From: Nicotiana tabacum
Lineage: Eukaryota; Streptophyta; Magnoliopsida; Solanales; Solanaceae
Length of the DNA stretch: 64,000 nucleotides
Direction of reading: 5' to 3'
Assembly: GCF_000715075.1 (NCBI RefSeq)
Contig: NC_134090.1
Location: forward strand, 50,124,722 to 50,188,721
Shown here: piece by piece, positions 21,998 through 32,606 of the stretch
Layout: every line of letters starts with the position of its first letter
Position numbering within the stretch: position 1 is the stretch's first letter
Position numbers and translations under genes: made by a program
Notes under the pieces: generated by a model
Databases searched by the model: none
The model's input: only the letters and a program-made list of their open reading frames with translations
Told to the model about the DNA's origin: nothing

Positions 21998-24900
21998 ATG
22001 AAACGTAAGTTGATTGAATTTTTAAAGGCTAACGCAGATTGTTTTGCTTGGTCCCATTCAGATATGACAGGTATACCACCGGAGGTAATTACCTGCAAAT
22101 TAAATGAAGATCCATCATACACACATGTCAAAGAGAAGAAAAGGAAGCAAGGCTCCTTCAAGAATCAAGTGATTCAAGATGAGGTGCAAAAACTTTTAAA
22201 AATCGGGTATATCCGCGAGGTAAAGTATCCAGATTGGTTGGCTAACACTGTAGTAGTACCCAAAAAGAATGGTAAGTGGCAAGTTTGTGTAGATTATACT
22301 GATCTAAATAAAGCTTGACCTAAAGATTATTTTCCATTACCTCACATAGATCAACTAATTGATGCTACTGCAGGGCATGAATTATTAAGTTTTTAGATGC
22401 CTATTCAGGATATAATCAGATCAAAATGGATCCTCTAGATGAACAAAAAACTTCCTTTATCATAGACAGGGGGACTTACTGTTACAAAGTTATGCCGTTC
22501 GGATTAAAGAATGTTGGGGCCCCATACCAAAGGCTAGTGACCAAAATATTTCAAGAACATCTAGGAAAAACCATGGAAGTGTATATAGATGATATGTTGG
22601 TCAAATAACAACAAGCAGGGGATCATATTCAACATTTGACTGATACATTTCAGATTCTTTGCAAATTTAACATGAAGTTTAATCCTGAAAAATGTGCATT
22701 TGGCGTGTCATCAGGTAAGTTCTTGGGATTTCTTGTTTCTAATCATGGCATTGAAGTAAATCCCGCGCATATTAAAGCTATTAAAGAAATTCCGGATATA
22801 CTCACGAGCAAAAAAGAAGTACAATTGACATGAAGGATAGCAGCCTTAGGAAGGTTTATTCCAAGCCATCAGAAAAGTGCTTCAAATTCTTTTCAGCGTT
22901 AAAAAAGCAAAATCAATTTGAATGGTCTGAAGAATGTCAACAAACGCTTAAAAATTTAAAGGCGTACCTGTCAAATCCACCATTGCTAGCCAAACCAAAA
23001 GATGGGGAGAAATTACTTATCTACCTCGCAATTTCAGAAGTAGCGGTAAGTGCCGTATTAGTTCGAGAAGACCAAGGTAAAAAATCTCCGATTCATTATG
23101 TTAGCAAATCTTTGCTAGATGCTGAGACTCGATACTCTCATTTAGAGAAACTTGCATTAGCTTTAATTGTGGTATCTAGAAAATTAAGACCTTATTTCCA
23201 ATGTCATCCTATCTCTGTGGTAACCGCCTACCCCTTACGTAATATCTTGCATAAGCAAGAGTTATCAGGTAGATTAGCCAAGTGGGCTATAGAACTAAGC
23301 GAATATGACATTACATATCGACCTAGAACTGCAATAAAATCACAAGTTTTAGCAGATTTTGTGGCAGATTTTAGCCAAGGAATACAATTGGAAGGAGAGA
23401 AAGAACTACAGGTATTTAACGGGTCTAATCCATGTACTTGGACCTTATTTACTGACGGTTCATCAAATGTAAAAGGAGCAGGTCTAGGCATTGTCCTGGT
23501 ACCACCTGCGGGTGAAACCATACGACAAGCCATAAAATGTCATCCAATCACTAATAATAAGGCAGAATATGAAGATGTGATTGTAGGTTTAGAATTGGAA
23601 CGAGAGCTCGGAATAGAGCAGGTCATAATCAAAAGTGATTCGCAACTCGTAGTTAACCAAATGCAGGGGACTTATACGGCTAGAGAGTCAAGGATGCAAC
23701 AATACCTGGAAAAGGCACGGAATTTAGTTAAACAATTACAAACTTGGAAAATCACGCAGATACCAAGGGAAGAAAATTTTGAGGCAGACGCTCTAGCTAA
23801 TCTTGCATCCACTGCAGAAGTAACAAATGAAGAAAATGCTTCTGTGATACATTTGTTTCATTCAGTGCTTGATCAAGACAAAAATGAGGTAAATTACAAT
23901 AATCTGACTTGGGATTGGAGAAATGAGATTGTCAATTTTTTGCAGTATGGAATACTACCTGAATAAAAGAAAAAGGCTCAAGCACTTCGCCAAAAAGTTG
24001 TTCGTTACTGTTTAAATCAAGGCAATTTATATCGAAAAATGTTCGGTGGGCCTCTAGCAAGATGTCTCGGACCTTCTCAAACGGAATATGTGATGAAAGA
24101 AATACACAAGGGACATTGTGGAAATCACGCCGGAGGAAGATCTTTAGTAAAAACCATAATTAGAGCTAGCTATTACTGGCCAAAAATGGAAGAAGAGGCG
24201 AAAAGTTTTATGGCAAAATGTGACAAGTGCCAAAGATATGGCAACACTATGCATCGACCAGCTGAATTGTTACATCCAGTTATAGTACCATGGCCTTTTA
24301 TGAAGTGGGGGATGGATATCGTAGGTCCACTACCACAAGCCAAAGGTAAGGTAAGATTTTTGTTAGTACTCACTGACTATTTTACTAAGTGGGTAGAAGC
24401 AGGAGCCTTCAAACAGGTACGAGAAAAAGAGGTCAGAGATTTCATCTGGCGAAACATCATATGCCGATTTGGGATGCCAAAGGAGATCGTATGTGATAAC
24501 GGCCTGCAATTCATAGGTGCACAAATCATAGAATTCTTCCAAAGTTGGTAAATTAAAAGAATTACCTCGACACATTACCATCCGGTGGGTAATGGACAAG
24601 CTGAATCAACAAATAAAATCATTATCAAAAACTTGAAAAAAGGACTAAAAGAATCAAAGGGCAATTGGCCAGAGGTATTACCTGGAGTCTTGTGGGCTTA
24701 CCGAACAACAGCAAAAACAAGTACGGGAGAAATACTGTTTTCACTTGTATACGGAGCTGAAGCCTTAATTCCAGTCGAAACAGGATAGCCTAGTACGAGA
24801 TATACTCAAGCTACCGAAAAGTCGAATGAAGAAGAGATGCGGGTAAACCTGGATTTACTTGAAGAAAGGAGGGAAACTGCATTAATAAGGATGGCAACGC

Positions 24901-25151
24901 AAAAACAAGTTATTGAGCAGTATTACAATCGGAAAGCTCATCTCAGATACTTCAAGATTGGGGACTACGTACTCAAGAAAGTTTTCCAATCCACGAGGGC
25001 AGCTAATGCAGAAAAGTTAAGTCCAAATTGGGAAGGGCCATACAAGATTCATGGTATCGCATGAAAAGGTGCATACAAGCTTGAAACATTGGATGGCAAG
25101 ATTCTACCTTCACATTGGAATGATGTCCATTTGAAGAAATACTACTTCTAA
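21998..25151 (+). pseudogene. Tat pol: RT, two RNase H domains and integrase (broken)
   Basis: RT (about 22000-22830) has WQVCVDYTDLNKA-stop, VMPFGLKN and an intact YIDDML, with stops near 22316, 22606 and 22833 and a frameshift near 22396. The first RNase H (to about 23360) reads YLAISEVAVSAVLVRED, with Glu where a catalytic Asp is expected. The second, archaeal-type RNase H (23430-23830) keeps FTDGSSN, KAEYED, KSDSQL and FEADAL. After a TAA at 23964, integrase has the H-H-C-C finger (KGHCGNHAGG, CDKCQRYG), then WGMDIVGPL, VCDNGLQF and, past stops near 24551, GNGQAESTNK. The C-terminal end is LKKYYF at 25151. No chromodomain is seen. Confidence 0.9.
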
Positions 25152-26340
25152 GGGAAGGAAATACCAACGGTCAGGTATCCCCACTCATGATTTTTATTTT
25201 TGAAGTGTTAAAATTTTACTAAAGATTTTAGAAGATAGGCAAAAAGCTAGCCCACACTAAATGATGAATTACGACCCGAAAGACACGAGGAAAGAACATA
25301 ATTTCTGGTCTAGGGTTACAACTATTCTGATGGAAATATAATGGGTTAAGCAGTCTTCATCTAAAATTGTACCTCCGAGTCCCGTATGTTTTTCCTTTTC
25401 AGGAAAAGAACCGCATGGAAGGAATAGTCAAGTGCTCGAGATTTCATACTTCAAAGCTTAAACACTTGGGGACTATATAATATACATATGATATATGTAT
25501 AAGGAAGGCAAAGAAGGCAGAAACAATTAACTTTCAAGTCAAACCTAAAGTCACGAGCCAAAAAACGCAAGTCTGATCCAAAAAACCTATGATGAATACA
25601 CTCGTGGATACAAATCTCAAACTCCTACAGAGGTTTAGGTTAAAGGCAGTATTTAGCCATGGGTCATAAAGAAACCCTTGGATATTTAGCCATGGGTCAT
25701 AAAGAAACCCTTGGATATTTTTGGTTTTCACATCTGTTATAAAGAAAATAGTTACGGAAAAGTTATATAAGATAATACATATAAGATGTTATTTAAACCT
25801 GACAAAGTTTGAATGAAAACTTTATCAAAGTTATTCCAAGAAACATGTGTGTTCTTATTTCTCATTTCGTATGTTTACACCATTATGAAGTTGAGACGTC
25901 TTCTTCAATAAGTGTCGTATATAAAAGGGTCCTCTTTTATAATTTATGTTTGATTCAAAAATCCATGAAATTAACTAAGCATTTCTAAAAATGCAAAAAG
26001 TTAAAAGGGTAAAACAAAAACCCGCACATTGAAATTAAATAGAAGCAAGACCCTGAACTTATAGAGAAAGAAGAGAAGGGTAAATCATTAAAAGAGTATA
26101 ACAGAAACTCAAGTCGAAGGTATTATAAGTTGAAACAAAAACTTTATAATATTTAGTTAAAACTAAGTGTAAACTTAGTCCTAACTTAATTGTCATTACA
26201 AAATCCCCGAAAAGACCTAGGGATATGTTGTTACCAAAAACATTACCCCCAAATGGGACCAGAAGTAAAACCACCAAACATTCCACCAACAAGAAAAAAA
26301 AGAGTCAAACTTCACAAATAAACTTTCACTGTGGAGTAGG
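25152..26340 (+). other. Spacer between Tat pol and the antisense gene
   Basis: No convincing coding region. A perfect 33-bp tandem duplication lies at 25650-25682 and 25683-25715 (unit starts TATTTAGCCATGGGTC). TATATAATATACATATG-like sequence sits near 25476-25500. Confidence 0.6.
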
Positions 26341-28971
26341 TTATGAAGAAGAATTCAAGACGGCATCATCAGCAACAGAAGGCTCGATTTGGTCAGAGTG
26401 AGCTGGGACATCCACCGCACCAGGATTACCTTCAACATTCTCGGGAGTATCAGCCATGGGTGAAGAGAAACTTTGGCTTTGCTGAGTTGTTTCAATGGTT
26501 TCTTTAATCTTTGCTAACTCAGCATCCAAGTTAAAACCTTCTTGGCTAACCTCCATAAGGGTATCATGGCGCGTGTTCAAAATGGCCCAACTTACTTCAA
26601 CAACAGCTTTGTCCTCATGAGCCTCATAGTCTCTTTCCCAATGATCAATTTCACTCTTGAGCTCCTCCCTCTCAGCCAAAGCAGCATCGTAAGAAGATTG
26701 TAAAGGGGCAACTGAACTCTCCAAAAACTTGACCTTATTAGAAGACACTCGGAGATCTTTTTGGGTCTTGGTGAATGTTTGAACAAGCTCACTAACATAA
26801 ATCTCTTTCTCATTCAACAAGGCCTTCATACCTCTGATCTCTTCAGTGGCTTTGGAGAGCTGTTCAGCAAAAGATGACGCGAGGAGGTTTTTATCTTTGC
26901 CCGTCTGGTTGGAAGAAGTTTTCTCAACTCTTAGCTGCTGCTCTAAGGTACATTTGTTTTCTTCTAAAACTTTCATCTCAAGCTGAAAACTTTCATACTG
27001 CTCTTTCCAATTATCTGCCTTAATCTAGTAATCATGCATCAATTGCTCTGTATGGGAAATCCTTTTCATCATCTCCGTACCGATGAGAATGATCTACAAA
27101 AAAAGGATAAGAATCTTAGCAAAAGGAAAATGGAATAGAACATGAAAAGAAGTCAATACCTTCAATGATGATTGTACGATGTCATTCATCCAAGTCAAAG
27201 AACTATGACTTTCTAGCTTGCACTTTTCAACTAGACCAATCAAGGGTTTCAACCATACGTCAACTTGGCCTGACTTCTTCAGAAGAATACCATCGGCAGG
27301 AACCTTAATGGTAATTTGCTTCATCACTCTACTTCCACTTGAAGAACCAACTTCAGTTCGAGAAATATTAGTAGCGGGGACTGTAGAGGAAGTCATAATG
27401 GCTTGAAGCGAAGCAGAAACAATAGCAGTAAAAGTAGGCAAAGAGCATTCCACTGGGACAGATACGGGGAAAAGGCATAAGGTACTTCATCAGACACCAA
27501 ATCAAAGCCTTTACTATCAAAACCACGTGAAAAAGTTTTTCATCAGAGTCACGAGCTGTCATGAGAGTATCTTCATCAGAACTCACTAAAGTGGCTTCAA
27601 CAGGATCGGTCATGGGAACAGAACGGGGAGGAGTAACTTCATTATCCGAAATGACGCGTCTTCTAGCCCGCGACCTTTTAACCAAAGAACTTCCATCTCA
27701 TTCATCCTCCTCTTCAGAATCCTGGGATTTGTCAGCTTTCCTTTTCGATGAAGAACTCAAGATTATCTCCTGAGCTCTTGCCAAAGAAAGTCTAGAAGCT
27801 GCAATCGACTCAGCACTTACACCACGAATAGGAAACCCTGATAAAAAGAAGGGTTAAATACATTCTAAAGAAAGAATGAACAAAAATAAAAGGAAAAGAA
27901 TGAAATTTTACCGTGAGTTTTAACCTTCCATCCAAACTTGTTTGAGAGGTACTTCCAAGATCTAACTTCCATCGAAGCGATGGTCAATAATTTCTCTACC
28001 CAACCACGAAAATTGGGAATCTCTTAAATAGTTCCCATGGTTGCTGAAAAAAGAAAAGCCAAACAGTCACGAGAAGTGCAGACCTTATTTAAAAGAAAAA
28101 GAAAAGAGAAGAGAAGAGAGAAAGTTGTAAAGAAAACTTACGTGTAAAATTTTACTTTTCAGGGAATGGCATATTTTCTTCACCTACTAACCCTGACGTA
28201 GGAGCATTAACAAATCGGGCATACCAGCCACGATACTTATCATCCTCAGGGCTGACTAATACCCTCTTACTCCTCGCCACCAAAGTAAAAATCTTATGAC
28301 GGAATAATTTAGGGGAGTAGAGGTGGATTAGATGAAAGAAGGTGAAAGGCAATTGAGCTAAATTAGCCAAATACCTTAAACATACAACTACCCTCTATAC
28401 AATAGGGCCAATTTGTCCTAAACATACATTGAAGAAGCAACAGAATTCAATGATAACTGGATCAATAGGGGGTCTAAAGTTCAATGTAAAAGGGTATATA
28501 TACACGAAAGAAAAACCAGCCTTGAAAGAAGTAATCCTTTGATTTGCATTAGGGATCAGAATTGGGAAATCAAACCTCCAATGACAATCCCTACGGACAA
28601 CGGAGATCAAACCTTCAGTAATCTGTGAAGAATAGACATCGGCACGATCATGAGAAGACATAGTAAGAAACCTGGTTTTTAATTGATTCTCTGTTTGTAT
28701 AAAAAGAAAGTTCAGAAGGGACAATTTCATCTACTGTAGGTTCACGTATTGGCTCCTTGGAATCCCTACTTCTGGCAGAAGACCTATGTGTAAGAGAATC
28801 CCTAGTTCTAGAAGATGAAGGAGGAGTAGAACTAGGTAGAGAAGAAGAAGAGCCTCGAATGGAAACTGACTCTAAGCTATGTAGCCTACCCCCTCTCCTG
28901 CTCCTAGTAGGAGCAAGGGAAAGTTCATCTACGATAAGAACTTTTTGAGGATCGGGGTTTGAAGAAGACAT
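26341..28971 (-). pseudogene. Antisense accessory gene of the Tat element (Transposase_28-type, spliced)
   Basis: Starts at the ATG at 28971 (MSSSNPDPQK). Inferred exon 1, 28971-28142, carries a Ser/Arg-rich N-terminus and then a putative gypsy-type transposon (Transposase_28) domain: YPFTLNFRPPIDPVIIEF, FHLIHLYSPKLFRH, YRGWYARF, MPFPEK. Exon 2 is 28043-27912 (MEVRSWKYLSNKFGWKVKTH). Exon 3 starts at 27837 and has an acidic/basic linker with VKRSRARRRV. The last exon, ending in a stop at 26341, is a long coiled coil. Introns have GT..AG ends. Damage: a frameshift near 28680, a TAG near 28396 and a TAA where the copy at 45500-48218 has Trp. The function of this protein family is unknown. Confidence 0.7.
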
Positions 28972-29045
28972 AGCTATACGAAGGAGAAAAGGAGATTGAA
29001 TAAGTTAAAGATGGAAAACTTTTCTATGAAAGAAGAGGCAAAGGA

Positions 29046-29055
29046 TATATTTATA
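29046..29055 (-). promoter_or_regulatory. TATA box for the antisense gene of the Tat element
   Basis: TATAAATATA on the minus strand within CTGAGTATAAATATATCC, 75 bp before the ATG at 28971, a normal plant spacing with a 5' UTR of about 45 nt. It lies between the gene and the 3' LTR, so antisense transcription would not depend on the LTR. Confidence 0.55.
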
Positions 29056-29322
29056 CTCAGAAGCAACCGTCAAACAAAAAGGTAATGATGAGAACGTCAT
29101 AATGAAAATTGCCACTTCGTGATTGATGAAGCCGTAAAAAGCCTTAAAAGACGCTGAAGGATTGCAGAACCAATCAAAAATCACCATGTGTCACATGCAT
29201 TAAATGGAAGTGACATGTGAAGCGTCAATTTTGGAAAAGGTGTAATGATAAGTGAGAATGACGGCAAAAATTCTCGCTTTAATGAGATTCACTTCCCAAA
29301 TATTTAATTGCTGAATAAATGG

Positions 29323-29339
29323 CAAGTGGGAGGACTATC
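29323..29339 (+). other. Polypurine tract of the Tat element
   Basis: AAGTGGGAGGACTATC directly before the 3' LTR. It is purine-rich with a short pyrimidine break and primes plus-strand synthesis in this class. Confidence 0.5.
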
Positions 29340-29924
29340 TGTATTGGAAAAAACAAGTTAACATTTGGAATTAATTATGTGCTGACATGTCAAGACACGT
29401 GGATCAATGGAAGAATGACAGCTGGCAAAGAGTATTCAAAGAGCCGTGAGCATTAACAGGCACGGGCAAAGATTCAAGAAAACAAGAAGGAACGGTTACT
29501 CGAATCTCTTGATGATTTGAAGAGACATCGGAGGAATGAACCTAGTTAGCAAAAAGTACCAATACGTATTATCTGTAATTAATGAGCATAAATGATGGGA
29601 AACGTTATAGAATCTTCACGAAACAGTTACGATTGACAATTATAACGCTACATTAATGCCATTAATTACTCATAATGGCTCTATTATGAGAGGAAAGAAA
29701 CGTAGTACTTAGAAATAGCTATAAAAGAAGAGAAATAACATTTGTATTGGGACACGGATTATTATTGGAATACACTGATTTACCTTGCTTTATTTTACTT
29801 ACTCGGCTACATTTCAATTCAATTCTTCTTTTTCATTACATTATTGTTTCCTTATTTGATTATCAGTCACCCAAATTCTTCTAAAACTAAGTTTTGACCA
29901 AAATTTCTATTTTCTGGTTAAACA
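29340..29924 (+). repeat. 3' LTR of the Tat element
   Basis: 585 bp, TG...CA, about 97-98 % identical to 18989-19572 by eye. Its TATA box is at 29720-29727. Confidence 0.95.
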
Positions 29925-29929
29925 CATAT
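29925..29929. repeat. Target-site duplication, right (CATAT)
   Basis: Matches 18984-18988 exactly. Confidence 0.9.
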
Positions 29930-30501
29930 TGCTAAGAGAACTTTTTTGAGTATATCGTATTAAACCAAAAAGTAAAAGTAAGCACTATCTTGTACTTGAG
30001 GAAATTAATACTTGCACAATATGACAAATCTAATACCTCGTATCTTCAGGTCCTTTAGCTACATTACGTCTAGAAGAAAATTTTCCGAATAGTCGGTGAA
30101 ACAAATCCAATATTTCTTACACGTGATAACTTAGCTATAATTCCAACGTTTTCATATTATCAACTTTTAAAAGAAGTTTGTGGATGGAGAAATCTTTTTC
30201 TTTTTTGGTGATAGTTTGCAAAAACTCCTAACGGTGAGAAGCTTTGAAATGGTCTCATTGAACTAAGGGACGCTGTTCTTATGAGTTAGAGCTGGAGTCG
30301 TTTGTTCTCCTTTCTCTCTCGTTAAGCATCGACTTCTTGACAGACTAACTCAATGGGTCAATTAAAGTGGCTTTCTAAAATTGGATTATAATGAAAGGCC
30401 ATACATTTCAAACTGGACTCCATTTATTGTACTCTCTTTCTAAATTGGGCTTCTTCTATTTCCCCCTAGGAGACGGAAACAGTTGGTACGGTTTAAATAT
30501 A
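29930..30501. other. Spacer right of the Tat element
   Basis: No gene or recognisable element seen. Confidence 0.4.
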
Positions 30502-31386
30502 GGGTTTGTTTCGAAAGCCACCAGGTAATTAGAATTTGTGTAATTATTAAGGTAATTAGAATTTGTGTAATTATACTGTTTGGTTGAACAAGTGTAATTA
30601 CACATTTAACTTACATTTTAAATATAAAATCAATTATTAAAAATTAAAAGTTAAGATTTAACAAATATATGCCTTTATAAATAATATAAAATTTGACATG
30701 TAAGATACATATTATTTCTTGAAAATATATTGATTACTGATCATATTTTGTAACTAATACTATTAAGTAAATTAATAATATTTTTACTTCATTAACTCAA
30801 AAAAATAAAAGTACATATTTTGCAAGAACATCATGGACTGTATGCTTGATAAAAATATTAATATTTATAAATATAATATCATAACATTACTCACATGTTT
30901 TACAAAAAAAAATCTATCAATTTTTAAGTGAAAAATAAATGCATGCAATCTGAATTAATAAGTCTACAACCCCATTCGACAATGAGATTTTGCCTTAATG
31001 ATATTACTCATTTTATGCCAAGTGACTCACTATTTCTAATATTATGAGGTATAGTTTAAAAACTAGAATAATTACACAATTACACTAAATGAGGGAGGGG
31101 GGGGGGGGGTACGAGCACCTACCTAGAATCACAAAAAATTAAAGATTGAAAAATGAAAATATTATTTAAATATTAAAAAATGTAGTCTATCATTTTAACA
31201 TAGCTATCAACTTTAATGACATCACTCATTATAAGTCAAGTTTGCAGATGAATAACATTGTAATTATACCATGTAATTACCAGCGATTCTCAACCCCTTC
31301 TTGAGAATCGGAGAGTGTAGTTATACCCTCTCAATTATACTCAATTACATTCAAATTCAATTACAGGGTAACTTTCCAAATAGGGC
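30502..31386. mobile_element. Putative non-autonomous DNA transposon
   Basis: The ends are imperfect inverted repeats: GTTTCGAAAGCCACCAGGTA at the left and, read inward from the right, ATTTGGAAAGTTACCCTGTA, both leading into a TAATT...ATTTG...GTAATT block. A 27-bp direct duplication (GGTAATTAGAATTTGTG...) is at about 30522-30573, and a G-run is at 31097-31109. No coding capacity and no clear target duplication were found, so the boundaries are approximate. Confidence 0.4.
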
Positions 31387-32606
31387 AAGTTATAAATTTT
31401 GCGGTCAGTCAAAAATAATTATATTCGTTATTCGCTAGCCAAATATATAAAAGTATATACTGATTTTTTATGTGTGTGCGCGCGCGCGTATATATATATA
31501 TATATATATATATATTGTCAGCTATTATTTTTTGAAAAGGCTATACAATGTAGTTTTCCCAATAAAATACTACAAGGAATGATTTGCGATTTTATCACTG
31601 CTTAGCAAAAAATTTAAATAGTGACCTTTACTTTAAAAAAATCGTTGGGCAAAAACTTATTTTGCCCATCAGACATAATTTTCTAGTTCAAATACGCGCA
31701 TAATATAAGGTAGAAGTTGGGAATATCTAATTAAATTACAAAGATTGAAGATACTGAAATACTATATTGTCTATTGGGCAGGATTTTCAACTGTGTTGAC
31801 TAACCTACTTTTATTTAAATTAATAATGATAAATTAAATTAATTTTTTCAACAATAATTTAACAACATATATCTTCAGTTAAAAAGGTAAAACATTATTT
31901 TGTGGATTATAAGAATGACTCTTTTTAAAATGGAGAAAAAAGCTGTAACGATTGAACAATATAGATAGCTTTTGCCAATACAGAATAACTGGTAACCAAT
32001 TTAACACCATATGTATAATGAATTGTACCAACTCTTGCTCATTTGTCATAATCTATGAACAATTGAGCAACATATACAACTTTTGGTTGCGAGACAGAAT
32101 TTGTGGCAAATTAAGCAGGCTCACCATCTCTGACTTATCGAAGTCTCACGAACTCATGTTTCATAAGTAAGCGGGAAATTTTCGTTCCTATACCATATAT
32201 GAAACTATATTATCAAATATGTTCATAGTTTGCATATTACCCTTTATGCTAATAGTATTTCTACAAAATATAGACAATGCATTAAACAAGGAATCATTGT
32301 AGCTGTAGGATTCCTTATTTAGGCGCGCTAAAATTGGGAAATTAAATATTCTTTCAGATCTTCCACAATGCAAATCACGCACATTCATAATTATCGTCGG
32401 CTTCGTTTCAAATTTTCCATACTCTATTTTTGCGATACACTCTGTATGCGAATCTGCGTGATACACTCTGTTTTATGCGAATTTGTCGAATAACGCAATT
32501 ATGTCGCATAACGCAGAAGATTTGTATACACTCTGTTTTATGCGAATTTGCAGAAGATTTGCGTATTTCGACATAAACAAGCACATTCATAATTGCGTTT
32601 TTTGCA
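31387..32606. other. AT-rich spacer with simple repeats
   Basis: No gene. It includes a (TG)n(CG)n(TA)n run at 31471-31515. At 32440-32560 there is a small cluster of repeated TACACTCTGTTTTATGCG / GCAGAAGATTTG words. Confidence 0.5.
31471..31515. repeat. Compound microsatellite TG/CG/TA
   Basis: TGTGTGTG, then CGCGCGCGCG, then about 14 TA units. Confidence 0.9.

Larger units (their letters stand above)
18989..29924 (+). mobile_element. Complete Tat-type Ty3/gypsy retrotransposon
   Basis: 10.9 kb bounded by two LTRs (TGTATTGG...GTTAAACA) and a 5-bp CATAT duplication. Order: LTR, primer site, gag, protease, RT, RNase H, a second RNase H, integrase, a spacer of about 1.2 kb, an antisense accessory gene, a purine tract, LTR. 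Two RNase H domains and the extra coding segment after integrase place it in the Tat lineage. The LTRs differ by about 13 substitutions and 3 indels counted by eye (about 2.2 %), so insertion was recent, but gag and pol carry about a dozen stops and frameshifts. Confidence 0.95.

Noticed and set aside
18989..25151. RT and RNase H as a possible endogenous pararetrovirus
   Set aside because: Flanking LTRs, the target duplication and an integrase identify an LTR retrotransposon; no movement or coat protein genes are seen.
31471..31515. TG/CG/TA run as a functional Z-DNA or regulatory site
   Set aside because: An ordinary compound microsatellite with no gene nearby.
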